The position numbers were made by a program, and so were the translations under genes. From UBA7488 sp964414185 (GTDB taxonomy: Bacteria; Pseudomonadota; Alphaproteobacteria; CAAHEQ01; UBA3637), in assembly GCA_964414185.1 (NCBI GenBank), contig CAYPVK010000019.1, positions 1 through 12,098 on the forward strand: a stretch of 12,098 nt of DNA. The letters are read 5' to 3'. This document shows positions 5,675 through 12,012 of this stretch, piece after piece; positions within the stretch are counted from its first letter, which is position 1, and each line of letters begins with the position of its first letter. Under the pieces are notes generated by a model. That model ran no database searches, had not been told where the DNA came from, and saw only the letters and a list, made by a program, of their open reading frames with translations.

Positions 5675-6475
5675 ATGGTTACAAATACAAAAGAAGTTGT
5701 CAAAGCCTTGCAAATGTTGTCCGGGCAAAATGATTATTCCTATCGGCCGGATACGTCATTCGACGCAAAGGCGCAAATGCCGCAGATGGTTCAAGAAACC
5801 ATTAAAGGCACACGGGAAAAAGATTCGGGATACGCTTTGCTTGCCAATATTATTTACCGTTCCATCAGCGGCAACGAAAAAGAACGCGATTTTTTGATTC
5901 GCCGCGTGATTCACAGCAAAAATGACATGTTTATTGACGGCATGGCAATGGATATTCGCGCGCCGCGTTTGGTCAGAGTGTCCGAAATCAAACAAATCCG
6001 CGATATCGGAACGGGACGCATTTATGACAATGCTTATAAGTTTTTGCAAGACCGTTTGGGCGTTCACGTGAAGAACGAAATTTTGCCCGAAAAGCTCAAT
6101 ACTTTCGGCGAACTTATCAAACGCATGCATAACGAAATAGCCGTTTTGATGTATGTCGTGGCAATAGACGGCATTCGCGAAAAATCCGAACGCAAGGCCG
6201 TAATGAAATATGTCAAAGAACATACGCAAGATTTGCAATACACCGATGAAGAATTAAACGATTATTTGATTTCCGTCGCACCGGATGCCGAAAGTGCGGG
6301 AATGGCGTTTCGGCGGATTTTGCGCAAGGATCGTCAAAGTATCCAAGATTTCGTATCAGCTTTAATCAGCGTTATCATGGCCGACGGCAAAGCGGATGAC
6401 AAAGAGCGCGTTTTCTTGGCAAAAGTAATGGATTTATTGGAAACAAAAGGATTCGTTTTTAATTTGGGCTTGTAA
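5675..6475 (+). CDS. TerB-like domain protein
   Basis: The 266-residue product has a C-terminal TerB-like all-helical region (about 145-260) with acidic Asp-Gly motifs typical of that fold, VVAIDGIREKSER (161-173) and MADGKADDKERVFL (235-248). The middle (about 55-120) is beta-rich and ends RVSEIKQIRDIGTGRIYD, resembling WYL-like domains attached to TerB in other proteobacteria. No signal peptide or membrane helix. TerB domains are linked to stress and envelope-associated complexes and to tellurite resistance, but no function is proven here. ATG 5675 follows the DUF4381 stop by one base, with AAAGGGAAA upstream. It takes the operon place often held by von Willebrand A genes. Confidence 0.7.
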   Translation: MVTNTKEVVKALQMLSGQNDYSYRPDTSFDAKAQMPQMVQETIKGTREKDSGYALLANIIYRSISGNEKERDFLIRRVIHSKNDMFIDGMAMDIRAPRLVRVSEIKQIRDIGTGRIYDNAYKFLQDRLGVHVKNEILPEKLNTFGELIKRMHNEIAVLMYVVAIDGIREKSERKAVMKYVKEHTQDLQYTDEELNDYLISVAPDAESAGMAFRRILRKDRQSIQDFVSALISVIMADGKADDKERVFLAKVMDLLETKGFVFNLGL

Positions 6476-6552
6476 AAACGGCGACCGCACAAACACGCAA
6501 ATACGCCCGAATCGCACCCGAAAAACTTTTGAAATTATAAAGCATTTTTTAC
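6476..6552 (+). other. Short gap after the moxR operon
   Basis: No gene and no clear intrinsic terminator is visible between the TerB stop and the rpmG promoter, so some readthrough from the moxR operon into rpmG is possible. Confidence 0.4.
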
Positions 6553-6581
6553 TTGACATTGTCGGCATTTGCCTTTATACT
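6553..6581 (+). promoter_or_regulatory. Consensus promoter of rpmG
   Basis: TTGACA (6553-6558) and TATACT (6576-6581) with a 17-base spacer form the best promoter in the window, fitting a highly expressed ribosomal protein gene. The start would be near 6588, about 62 bases before the ATG. Confidence 0.85.
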
Positions 6582-6602
6582 GCGCTTCTATGGTTTAATT
6601 TC

Positions 6603-6631
6603 AAGGGCCTTTTATTTAAGGCTTATTTTTT
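6603..6631 (+). promoter_or_regulatory. Hairpin plus U-tract in the rpmG leader
   Basis: GCCTT (6607-6611) pairs with AAGGC (6618-6622) around a 6-base loop, and TTATTTTTT (6623-6631) follows at once. It has the form of a weak intrinsic terminator or attenuator between promoter and start codon. The stem is short, so the role is uncertain. Confidence 0.4.
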
Positions 6632-6649
6632 AAAAAGTGGTGGTGTATT

Positions 6650-6817
6650 ATGGCAAAGCCTACAACAATTCAAATTAAATTAGAAAGCACAGCCGGAACC
6701 GGCACTTTCTATGTCGCAAAGAAAAATCCTCGTAACAAGACCGAAAAAATGAAAGTCAGAAAGTACGATAAGAAAACAAGAAAACACGAAGAATTCGTTG
6801 AAAAGAAAATTAAATAA
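6650..6817 (+). CDS. rpmG: 50S ribosomal protein L33
   Basis: The 55-codon frame begins MAKPTTIQIKLESTAGTG and contains TFYVAKKNPRNKTEKM and KVRKYD, the classic L33 pattern of alphaproteobacteria. L33 sits near the E site of the large ribosomal subunit. There are no cysteines, so this is the zinc-free form. The ATG at 6650 is preceded by GTGGTGGTGT, a weak ribosome binding site for such a gene. It has its own consensus promoter and terminator and is monocistronic. The gene is very rich in Lys codons AAA/AAG. Length equals the family norm. Confidence 0.96.
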   Translation: MAKPTTIQIKLESTAGTGTFYVAKKNPRNKTEKMKVRKYDKKTRKHEEFVEKKIK

Positions 6818-6832
6818 TTCTTTGCATGTCCT

Positions 6833-6866
6833 AAAAAAATACCGTATTTTGATACGGTATTTTTTT
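6833..6866 (+). terminator. Intrinsic terminator after rpmG, possibly bidirectional
   Basis: ACCGTAT (6841-6847) and ATACGGT (6852-6858) form a perfect stem with loop TTTG, extended by A-rich and T-rich flanks (seven A before, T-run 6859-6866 after). The symmetry means it could also stop transcripts from the minus strand. Confidence 0.9.
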
Positions 6867-7095
6867 GCCCGTTCGACCGAAATACCGATACGTTTTTTAT
6901 TTTTAAGGGAAGTTATTCTCGCTTCGGTCGAGGCATGCCCTTTATCGACGCAAAACCCGTTTTGAAAACCGATAACAAGCTTTTTATTGTATAAACCCCG
7001 CCAAAACGCGGGGCTTATATTTAAAACGGTGCGGCTTATAAAAAACGTATTTTGCGAAAAGTTCAATATTCGGTTTATAAACCGCCCGCGGCAAA
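6867..7095. other. Intergenic region between rpmG and the aquaporin gene
   Basis: No credible gene is present. It contains a 9-bp perfect inverted repeat, TCGACCGAA (6873-6881) and TTCGGTCGA (6923-6931), 41 bases apart, and a GC-rich hairpin at 6996-7013. Both rpmG and the aquaporin gene point into it. Confidence 0.5.
6996..7013 (-). terminator. Probable terminator of the aquaporin gene
   Basis: CCCCGC (6996-7001) and GCGGGG (7008-7013) form a 6-bp GC stem with a CAAAAC loop. Read on the minus strand it is followed by TTTAT, a weak U-tract, about 80 bases past the aquaporin stop codon. Confidence 0.5.
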
Positions 7096-7797
7096 TTATT
7101 CATCGTCCTCTTCATCAACGACAATGACTTCAATCGGATTAAACGGCAAAAAACGCCGCATAGTACCCGCCAACAAACCAGCAACCGTCGGCACCAACAA
7201 AAACATCCAAACTTGCTTCATCACAATGCCGCCCAAGAATAAAGCTGGTGCGAAGCTTCTGGCCGGATTGAACGAACCGCCCGAAATCGGCAAACCGACC
7301 ATAACCAAAACGGCTAACATCAACCCGATGGCAATTCCCGACGCCGAATAATCGGCAGCGGTAAGTTCCAAAAAGACGTACACGAAAATAAACGTTGCGA
7401 TAAATTCAAACAACATGGCCGCCCATACATTGTATTCGGCGCCATAACCAAATCCCCAACCGTTTTGGCCGAGAACGAAAACACCCGGTGTGCCGATTTG
7501 ATTCATCAACAAACAATAAACGAAAAAAACGCCGACAATTGCACCGGCAAATTGACATAAAATATGCCATACGCATTCCATGAACGTCATTTCGCCCGCT
7601 ATCCAGCTGCCCAAACAAACGGCCGGGTTAAAATGGGCGCCCGACAACGGCGCGAACATATAATACATCGCCATATAGGCTATACCGAAAGCCAACCCGA
7701 TACCGATAGCGCCGATTAAACCGCCTGCCATCGACCAAGCGCCGATGCCGACAAAAACCAGAACCAAAGTTCCGATAAATTCTGCTAAATATTTCAT
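7096..7797 (-). CDS. Aquaporin-family (MIP) channel
   Basis: The 233-residue inner-membrane protein has six hydrophobic segments and both signature half-helices, HFNPAV (about 55-60) and SFNPARS near 177. MIP channels pass water or small neutral solutes. Aligning by hand from the NPA motifs, the constriction residues are Phe, Val, Gly and Arg. AqpZ has Phe, His, Thr, Arg and GlpF has Trp, Gly, Phe, Arg, so the substrate is not clearly water or glycerol. The C-terminus is acidic (DEEDDE). ATG 7797 is preceded by a run of seven G (plus 7801-7807) that serves as ribosome binding site, with six A before it. The gene is monocistronic and divergent from yejB. I left the symbol open because of the unusual filter. 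Confidence 0.9.
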   Translation of the reverse strand: MKYLAEFIGTLVLVFVGIGAWSMAGGLIGAIGIGLAFGIAYMAMYYMFAPLSGAHFNPAVCLGSWIAGEMTFMECVWHILCQFAGAIVGVFFVYCLLMNQIGTPGVFVLGQNGWGFGYGAEYNVWAAMLFEFIATFIFVYVFLELTAADYSASGIAIGLMLAVLVMVGLPISGGSFNPARSFAPALFLGGIVMKQVWMFLLVPTVAGLLAGTMRRFLPFNPIEVIVVDEEDDE

Positions 7798-8090
7798 GAT
7801 CCCCCCCTTTTTTAATTTTATATGAAATACACAGACTAAATAAGGTGAACGGCATCAGAATCAATATTTTTTAATACTTAAGTTTCATCAAACAGCCGAA
7901 AACGGACACTGTTTCATTGCCAACGCATTTGTATTTTTATTATACCCCTTTCGCTTTTGTATTTATGCCGAATGCCGACAGCATCCGCTCCGTAAAAAGA
8001 TACGGGCGATACAAAAACAATCCGAAATACATTTTGATTAAAAGTCAAATTTTCCTTGCTTTTAGCGGCATTTTCGTCCATACTTTTTCC
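7798..8090. other. Divergent intergenic region between aquaporin gene and yejB
   Basis: This 293-base stretch has no credible gene. It holds the G7 ribosome binding site of the aquaporin gene, a weak candidate promoter TTGCCA (7917) and TATACC (7941) with 18-base spacer, an imperfect inverted repeat TTTGA (8033-8037)/TCAAA (8045-8049) that could be an operator, and the yejB-proximal promoter at 8056-8084. The open frame running from 7917 into yejB lacks a ribosome binding site and family resemblance. Confidence 0.5.
8056..8084 (+). promoter_or_regulatory. Promoter of yejBEF, predicted leaderless
   Basis: TTGCTT (8056-8061) and CATACT (8079-8084) have a 17-base spacer. Six bases separate the -10 from the yejB ATG, so transcription would begin at or next to the A of the start codon. 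No Shine-Dalgarno precedes the ATG, which agrees. Confidence 0.5.
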
Positions 8091-9182
8091 ATGAGCAAAA
8101 GTTACTTTTTAAAACGGTTGTTATTTATTCCGATTACGCTGCTGGGGATTATGGCGGTCAATTTTTTGTTCGTCCAATTGGCGCCCGGCGGACCCGTCGA
8201 ACAAATGATGACGAAAATTACCGCCTCCGCACCGCAAGATGCGTTGGCACGCATTTCGGGGTCTTCGGCGGCACTTGAAAGCGCTTCGCCCAACACGTCA
8301 AAATACCGCGGCGGGCAAGGATTGAATGAAAGCTTAAAAAAAGAACTGGAAAAACAATTCGGCTTTGACCAACCGCCGTTAAAGCGGTTTTGGACAATGG
8401 TTAAAAATTATGCCGTTTTTGATTTCGGCAAAAGCTTTTACCAAGACAAATACGTCATTGAACTGATATTTGAAAAATTGCCCGTTTCAATGTCGCTGGG
8501 CGTGTTCTCAACATTGTTGATTTATTTGATTGCGATACCGCTCGGCATTCGAAAGGCGGTTAAACACGGGTCAAAATTCGATATTACGACCAGCTGGTTC
8601 TTAACGGTCAGTTATGCGATTCCGGCGTTTTTATTGGCCATATTCCTGATTATTGTCTTTGCGGGCGGCACTTATTTTGATTGGTTCCCGCTGAAAGGTT
8701 TAACATCGGACGATTGGGCGTTTTATCCGTGGTGGAAAAAAATTACGGATTACCTGTGGCATTTGGTACTGCCCGTGTTTGCCATGACAATCGGCGGACT
8801 GGCCGGCCTTTGCTTTTTAACCAAAAACGCATTTTTGGACGAACTGAGCAAAAACTATGTCCGCACGGCAAAAGCAAAAGGGTTGACACAACACAAAATT
8901 TTATATCGCCATGTGTTTCGTAACGCAATGTTGATTGTGATTGCGGGATTTCCGGCCATGCTCATCGGCATGCTATTTACGGGTTCGGTTTTAATCGAAG
9001 TCATTTTTTCGTTAAACGGATTGGGGCTGTTGGGATTTGAAGCCGTCCAAAACCGCGATTACCCCGTCGTGTTCGGTACGCTTTATTTGTTCGCGTTGTT
9101 GGGGCTGGTATTAAATTTGATCAGCGATTTTGTTTACACGTTGGTTGACCCGCGCATCCACTTTGACAAAAGGATGTCGTGA
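8091..9182 (+). CDS. yejB: Peptide/microcin C-type ABC transporter permease YejB
   Basis: Inner-membrane permease of the Yej importer, which brings oligopeptides (and microcin C in E. coli) into the cytosol. The 363-residue product is as long as E. coli YejB. An N-terminal transmembrane helix (about 8-30) leads to APGGPVEQM; a periplasmic segment follows, then further transmembrane helices and the cytosolic EAA loop NYVRTAKAKGLTQHKILYRH (255-274) that docks on the ATPase. The C-terminus VDPRIHFDKR is typical of dipeptide permeases. I chose ATG 8091 because family similarity starts there. The frame extends upstream to 7917, but that part has no family resemblance. The stop overlaps yejE by one base (TGATG). 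Confidence 0.93.
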   Translation: MSKSYFLKRLLFIPITLLGIMAVNFLFVQLAPGGPVEQMMTKITASAPQDALARISGSSAALESASPNTSKYRGGQGLNESLKKELEKQFGFDQPPLKRFWTMVKNYAVFDFGKSFYQDKYVIELIFEKLPVSMSLGVFSTLLIYLIAIPLGIRKAVKHGSKFDITTSWFLTVSYAIPAFLLAIFLIIVFAGGTYFDWFPLKGLTSDDWAFYPWWKKITDYLWHLVLPVFAMTIGGLAGLCFLTKNAFLDELSKNYVRTAKAKGLTQHKILYRHVFRNAMLIVIAGFPAMLIGMLFTGSVLIEVIFSLNGLGLLGFEAVQNRDYPVVFGTLYLFALLGLVLNLISDFVYTLVDPRIHFDKRMS

Positions 9183-10369
9183 TGAAACGTTTCTTGTCCT
9201 TTTTTTCAAAATCCAAAAATAAATTAACATTAAACCAACCGTTGCTGCATATGGCGGATGCCGAACAAAAGACCGACGATTTGCCGCCCGAAACACCGAC
9301 ACCCGACCGTGCACCGAACAGCCGCAAAAATTTTAAAGCGGGCATTGTCACGCCGATGATGAAACGGCGGTGGGCCATTTTTAAATCGAACAAACGCGGT
9401 TTTTATTCGGCCGTCATTTTAACGGTTATTTTATTTTTATCTTTGCTGTCGCCGCTTTTGGCAAACGATAACCCGTTGTTGCTGTCTTATAAAGGCCGAT
9501 GGTTTTTCCCGCTGGTTGAAAAAATTCCCGATACGTTTTTCGCCGGCAACCTGCCGACCGAAACCGAATATTTGGATCCCTATACAAAAAACGAAATCAA
9601 TTCGTACGGCTGGATGATTATGCCGCCCATACCGTACCGTTATGATTCGGTGGATTATTTTTCGGCCGAAACGTTTCCCGCACCGCCGTCGCTTAAACAT
9701 CCGCTCGGGACAGACGACCAAGGGCGCGACGTGGCGGCACGATTAATCTATGCAATTCGGTTGGGGCTTGTTTTCGGCATAGCGTTAACGTTTTTTTCGG
9801 CACTTATCGGCATTTTCGTCGGAGCGTTGCAAGGTTACTTCGGCGGCAAAACGGATTTGTTCATCGGACGGTTTTTGGAAATTTGGGGATCGTTGCCGCA
9901 ACTGTTTATTCTGATTATTATTTCCAGCATTATCGCGCCGAGTTTTCTGTCCGTTTTATTGATTTTATTGTTATTCAGCTGGACATCGCTCACAGGCGTC
10001 GTGCGTGCCGAATTTTTAAAGACCAGAAATTTGGATTACGTTAAATCCGCGCGCGGGTTGGGCGTGCCGGATTTTCAAATCATGATTAAACACATTTTGC
10101 CGAACGCATTGGTGGCAACCATTACCTATGTACCGTTTATGTTGGCGGGAGCTATCGTATCCTTATCGGCATTGGATTTTTTGGGATTAGGGTTGCCCGC
10201 CGGCACGCCGTCTTTGGGCGAATTGATACGCCAAGGTAAAGAAAACTTAAACGCACCGTGGTTGGGATTGACGGCCTTTTTTACGATGACATTTATCTTA
10301 TCGTTGCTTATTTTCGTCGGCGAAGCGGTACGCGATGCGTTCGACCCGCATAAAAAGGAGGGCGCATGA
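9182..10369 (+). CDS. yejE: Peptide/microcin C-type ABC transporter permease YejE
   Basis: Second permease of the Yej importer. The 395-residue product matches YejE in RRWAIFKSNKRGFYS (62-76), ANDNPLLLSYKGRWFFP (94-110), LGTDDQGRDV (175-184), the EAA loop DYVKSARGLGVPDFQIMIKH (285-304), and the end FVGEAVRDAFDP. About 55 extra residues precede the family's usual start, a hydrophilic Pro-rich segment (PPETPTPDRAP, 35-45), so it is longer than the roughly 340-residue E. coli protein. ATG 9182 has AAAGGA seven bases upstream and overlaps the yejB stop by one base; a GTG three bases earlier is less likely. It overlaps yejF by four bases (ATGA). Confidence 0.93.
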   Translation: MKRFLSFFSKSKNKLTLNQPLLHMADAEQKTDDLPPETPTPDRAPNSRKNFKAGIVTPMMKRRWAIFKSNKRGFYSAVILTVILFLSLLSPLLANDNPLLLSYKGRWFFPLVEKIPDTFFAGNLPTETEYLDPYTKNEINSYGWMIMPPIPYRYDSVDYFSAETFPAPPSLKHPLGTDDQGRDVAARLIYAIRLGLVFGIALTFFSALIGIFVGALQGYFGGKTDLFIGRFLEIWGSLPQLFILIIISSIIAPSFLSVLLILLLFSWTSLTGVVRAEFLKTRNLDYVKSARGLGVPDFQIMIKHILPNALVATITYVPFMLAGAIVSLSALDFLGLGLPAGTPSLGELIRQGKENLNAPWLGLTAFFTMTFILSLLIFVGEAVRDAFDPHKKEGA

Positions 10370-11898
10370 ACCTTTTGGAAATAAAAAAGTTGCGCGTCAA
10401 ATTCAAAGGCTTCACCCCCGTGAAAGGCGTTTCATTAGCCATTAAACAAGGCGAACTTGTCGCATTGGTCGGCGGCAGCGGATCGGGCAAATCAACGTTG
10501 GCAATGAACATTTTGCGCTTGCAAGATTATGCGACTTTGCACGGCGAAATTTGGTTCGGCAAACGCAACTTGGCGGATTTACCCGAAGCAGAGCTGATTA
10601 AAATCCGCGGCAGCAAAATCGCCATGATTTTCCAAGAACCGATGACCGGTTTAAACCCGCTGCATACGGCGGGCGACCAAATTTACGAATCGTTGGCGTT
10701 GCATACCGATAACCCGAACAAAGAGCGCGTTTACGAATTGTTAAAACAAGTCGAACTGTCCGATGTGAAACGCATTTACGATTCTTATCCGCATGAACTG
10801 TCGGGCGGGCAACGCCAACGTGTGATGATAGCCATGGCATTGGCGGGCAAACCCGACTTGTTGATTGCCGACGAACCGACAACGGCACTGGATGTCAGCG
10901 TACAAGCACAAATTTTGACGCTGCTTAAAAAATTGCAAAAACAATTGGGCTTGGCCATTTTGTTCATCACGCATGATTTGGATGTCGTGCGCCAAATTGC
11001 CGACCGCGTTTATGTGATGAAATTCGGCAAAATCATTGCGACACGCACCCCCGAAAATATGGCGCCGTTACCGCGTAAAAAAATAAATTGCGATGGGTAC
11101 CCCCCCGTTATATCCGTTCAAAACTTAAGCGTTTTTTACGAAAAATTCGAAGCGGTCAAAACGGTCAATTTTGATTTGTGCGCAGGGCAAACGCTCGGGA
11201 TAGTCGGCGAAAGCGGATCGGGCAAATCTTCTTTGGGGCAAGGGTTGATGCGCTTAATCGGCGCAAAAGGGAAAGTCTTTGTCAACGGGCAAGATTTTTT
11301 TGCGTTAAAGGGCAAAAAATTGCGTGAAGCGCGCGGGCATATTCAAATGGTTTTGCAAGACCCCGCATCATCGTTAAATCCGCGCATGATGGTTGCCGAT
11401 ATTGTCGGCGAAGGGTTAAAGGTACGGCGCAAAAACATTTTCGCCCGCTTGATAAAACGGTTAAAGGGATTAAAAAATGACGTTGCGAGCAATGCACAAA
11501 TTCATGCGCGCGTTCAAAAAGTGCTGAAAGACGTCGGTTTGGCGCCCGATATTATGCCGCGTTATCCGCATGAATTGTCGGGGGGACAACGCACACGGGT
11601 CGCCATTGCCAGAGCTTTGATTTTAAACCCCGCCGTTTTGGTATTGGATGAAGTGACTTCTTCGTTGGATATATACACGCAACGCCAATTAATGGAATTG
11701 TTAATCCATTTGCAAGAAACTTATAAATTGGCGTATATTTTCATTTCCCATGACATGAAAACAATTAAAATGATGTCCGATAAAATCATGGTTATGAAAA
11801 ACGGGGAATCCGTTGAATATGCCGATACAAATCAAATTTTTTCAAATCCGCAAAACATTTATACGCAAGAACTCATCCGTGCCAGCTTTTTGGGATAA
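10366..11898 (+). CDS. yejF: Peptide/microcin C-type ABC transporter ATPase YejF, fused double domain
   Basis: Cytosolic ATPase that powers the YejBE importer. The 510-residue product contains two complete nucleotide-binding domains. Domain 1: Walker A GGSGSGKST (36-44), Q90, LSGGQ (145-149), Walker B LLIADE (165-170), H203. Domain 2: GESGSGKSS (281-289), Q331, LSGGQ (404-408), VLVLDE (424-429), H462. In domain 2 the D-loop region reads DEVTSSLD where DEPTSSLD is usual. A linker (about 230-248) coded in part by seven C joins the halves, and a basic insert (354-371) follows the second Q-loop. ATG 10366 has AAGGAGG (10355-10361) five bases upstream and overlaps the yejE stop. No binding-protein gene yejA is in the window. 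No clear terminator follows. Confidence 0.94.
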   Translation: MNLLEIKKLRVKFKGFTPVKGVSLAIKQGELVALVGGSGSGKSTLAMNILRLQDYATLHGEIWFGKRNLADLPEAELIKIRGSKIAMIFQEPMTGLNPLHTAGDQIYESLALHTDNPNKERVYELLKQVELSDVKRIYDSYPHELSGGQRQRVMIAMALAGKPDLLIADEPTTALDVSVQAQILTLLKKLQKQLGLAILFITHDLDVVRQIADRVYVMKFGKIIATRTPENMAPLPRKKINCDGYPPVISVQNLSVFYEKFEAVKTVNFDLCAGQTLGIVGESGSGKSSLGQGLMRLIGAKGKVFVNGQDFFALKGKKLREARGHIQMVLQDPASSLNPRMMVADIVGEGLKVRRKNIFARLIKRLKGLKNDVASNAQIHARVQKVLKDVGLAPDIMPRYPHELSGGQRTRVAIARALILNPAVLVLDEVTSSLDIYTQRQLMELLIHLQETYKLAYIFISHDMKTIKMMSDKIMVMKNGESVEYADTNQIFSNPQNIYTQELIRASFLG

Positions 11899-12012
11899 AC
11901 CGTTAACATGTTCCGACATAAAAAAGAAAAATAACTTATTGACATATAAATCCAAATTCTATAGAATTTCAAAGAATCCCGCAAGGCAAATATTTTTTTA
12001 CAAGGAAAAATC
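11899..12012 (+). promoter_or_regulatory. Promoter and leader of the right-edge gene
   Basis: TTGACA (11939-11944) and TAGAAT (11962-11967) with a 17-base spacer predict a start near 11974 and a leader of about 39 bases. The ribosome binding site AAGGA is at 12002-12006, six bases before the ATG. No intrinsic terminator for yejF is visible in this gap. Confidence 0.75.

Noticed and set aside
6962..6990. Possible plus-strand promoter TTGAAA-17-TATTGT before the hairpin at 6996
   Set aside because: The elements are weak, nothing is encoded downstream, and the hairpin is better explained as the aquaporin terminator.
6935..6994. 19-codon plus-strand frame after rpmG
   Set aside because: No ribosome binding site and no promoter tied to it; likely chance.
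6680..7066. 128-codon minus-strand frame
   Set aside because: It is antisense to rpmG and crosses a strong terminator; no ribosome binding site or domain.
7917..8090. 58-residue extension of yejB upstream of ATG 8091
   Set aside because: No ribosome binding site, no similarity to the YejB N-terminus, and a promoter lies within it.
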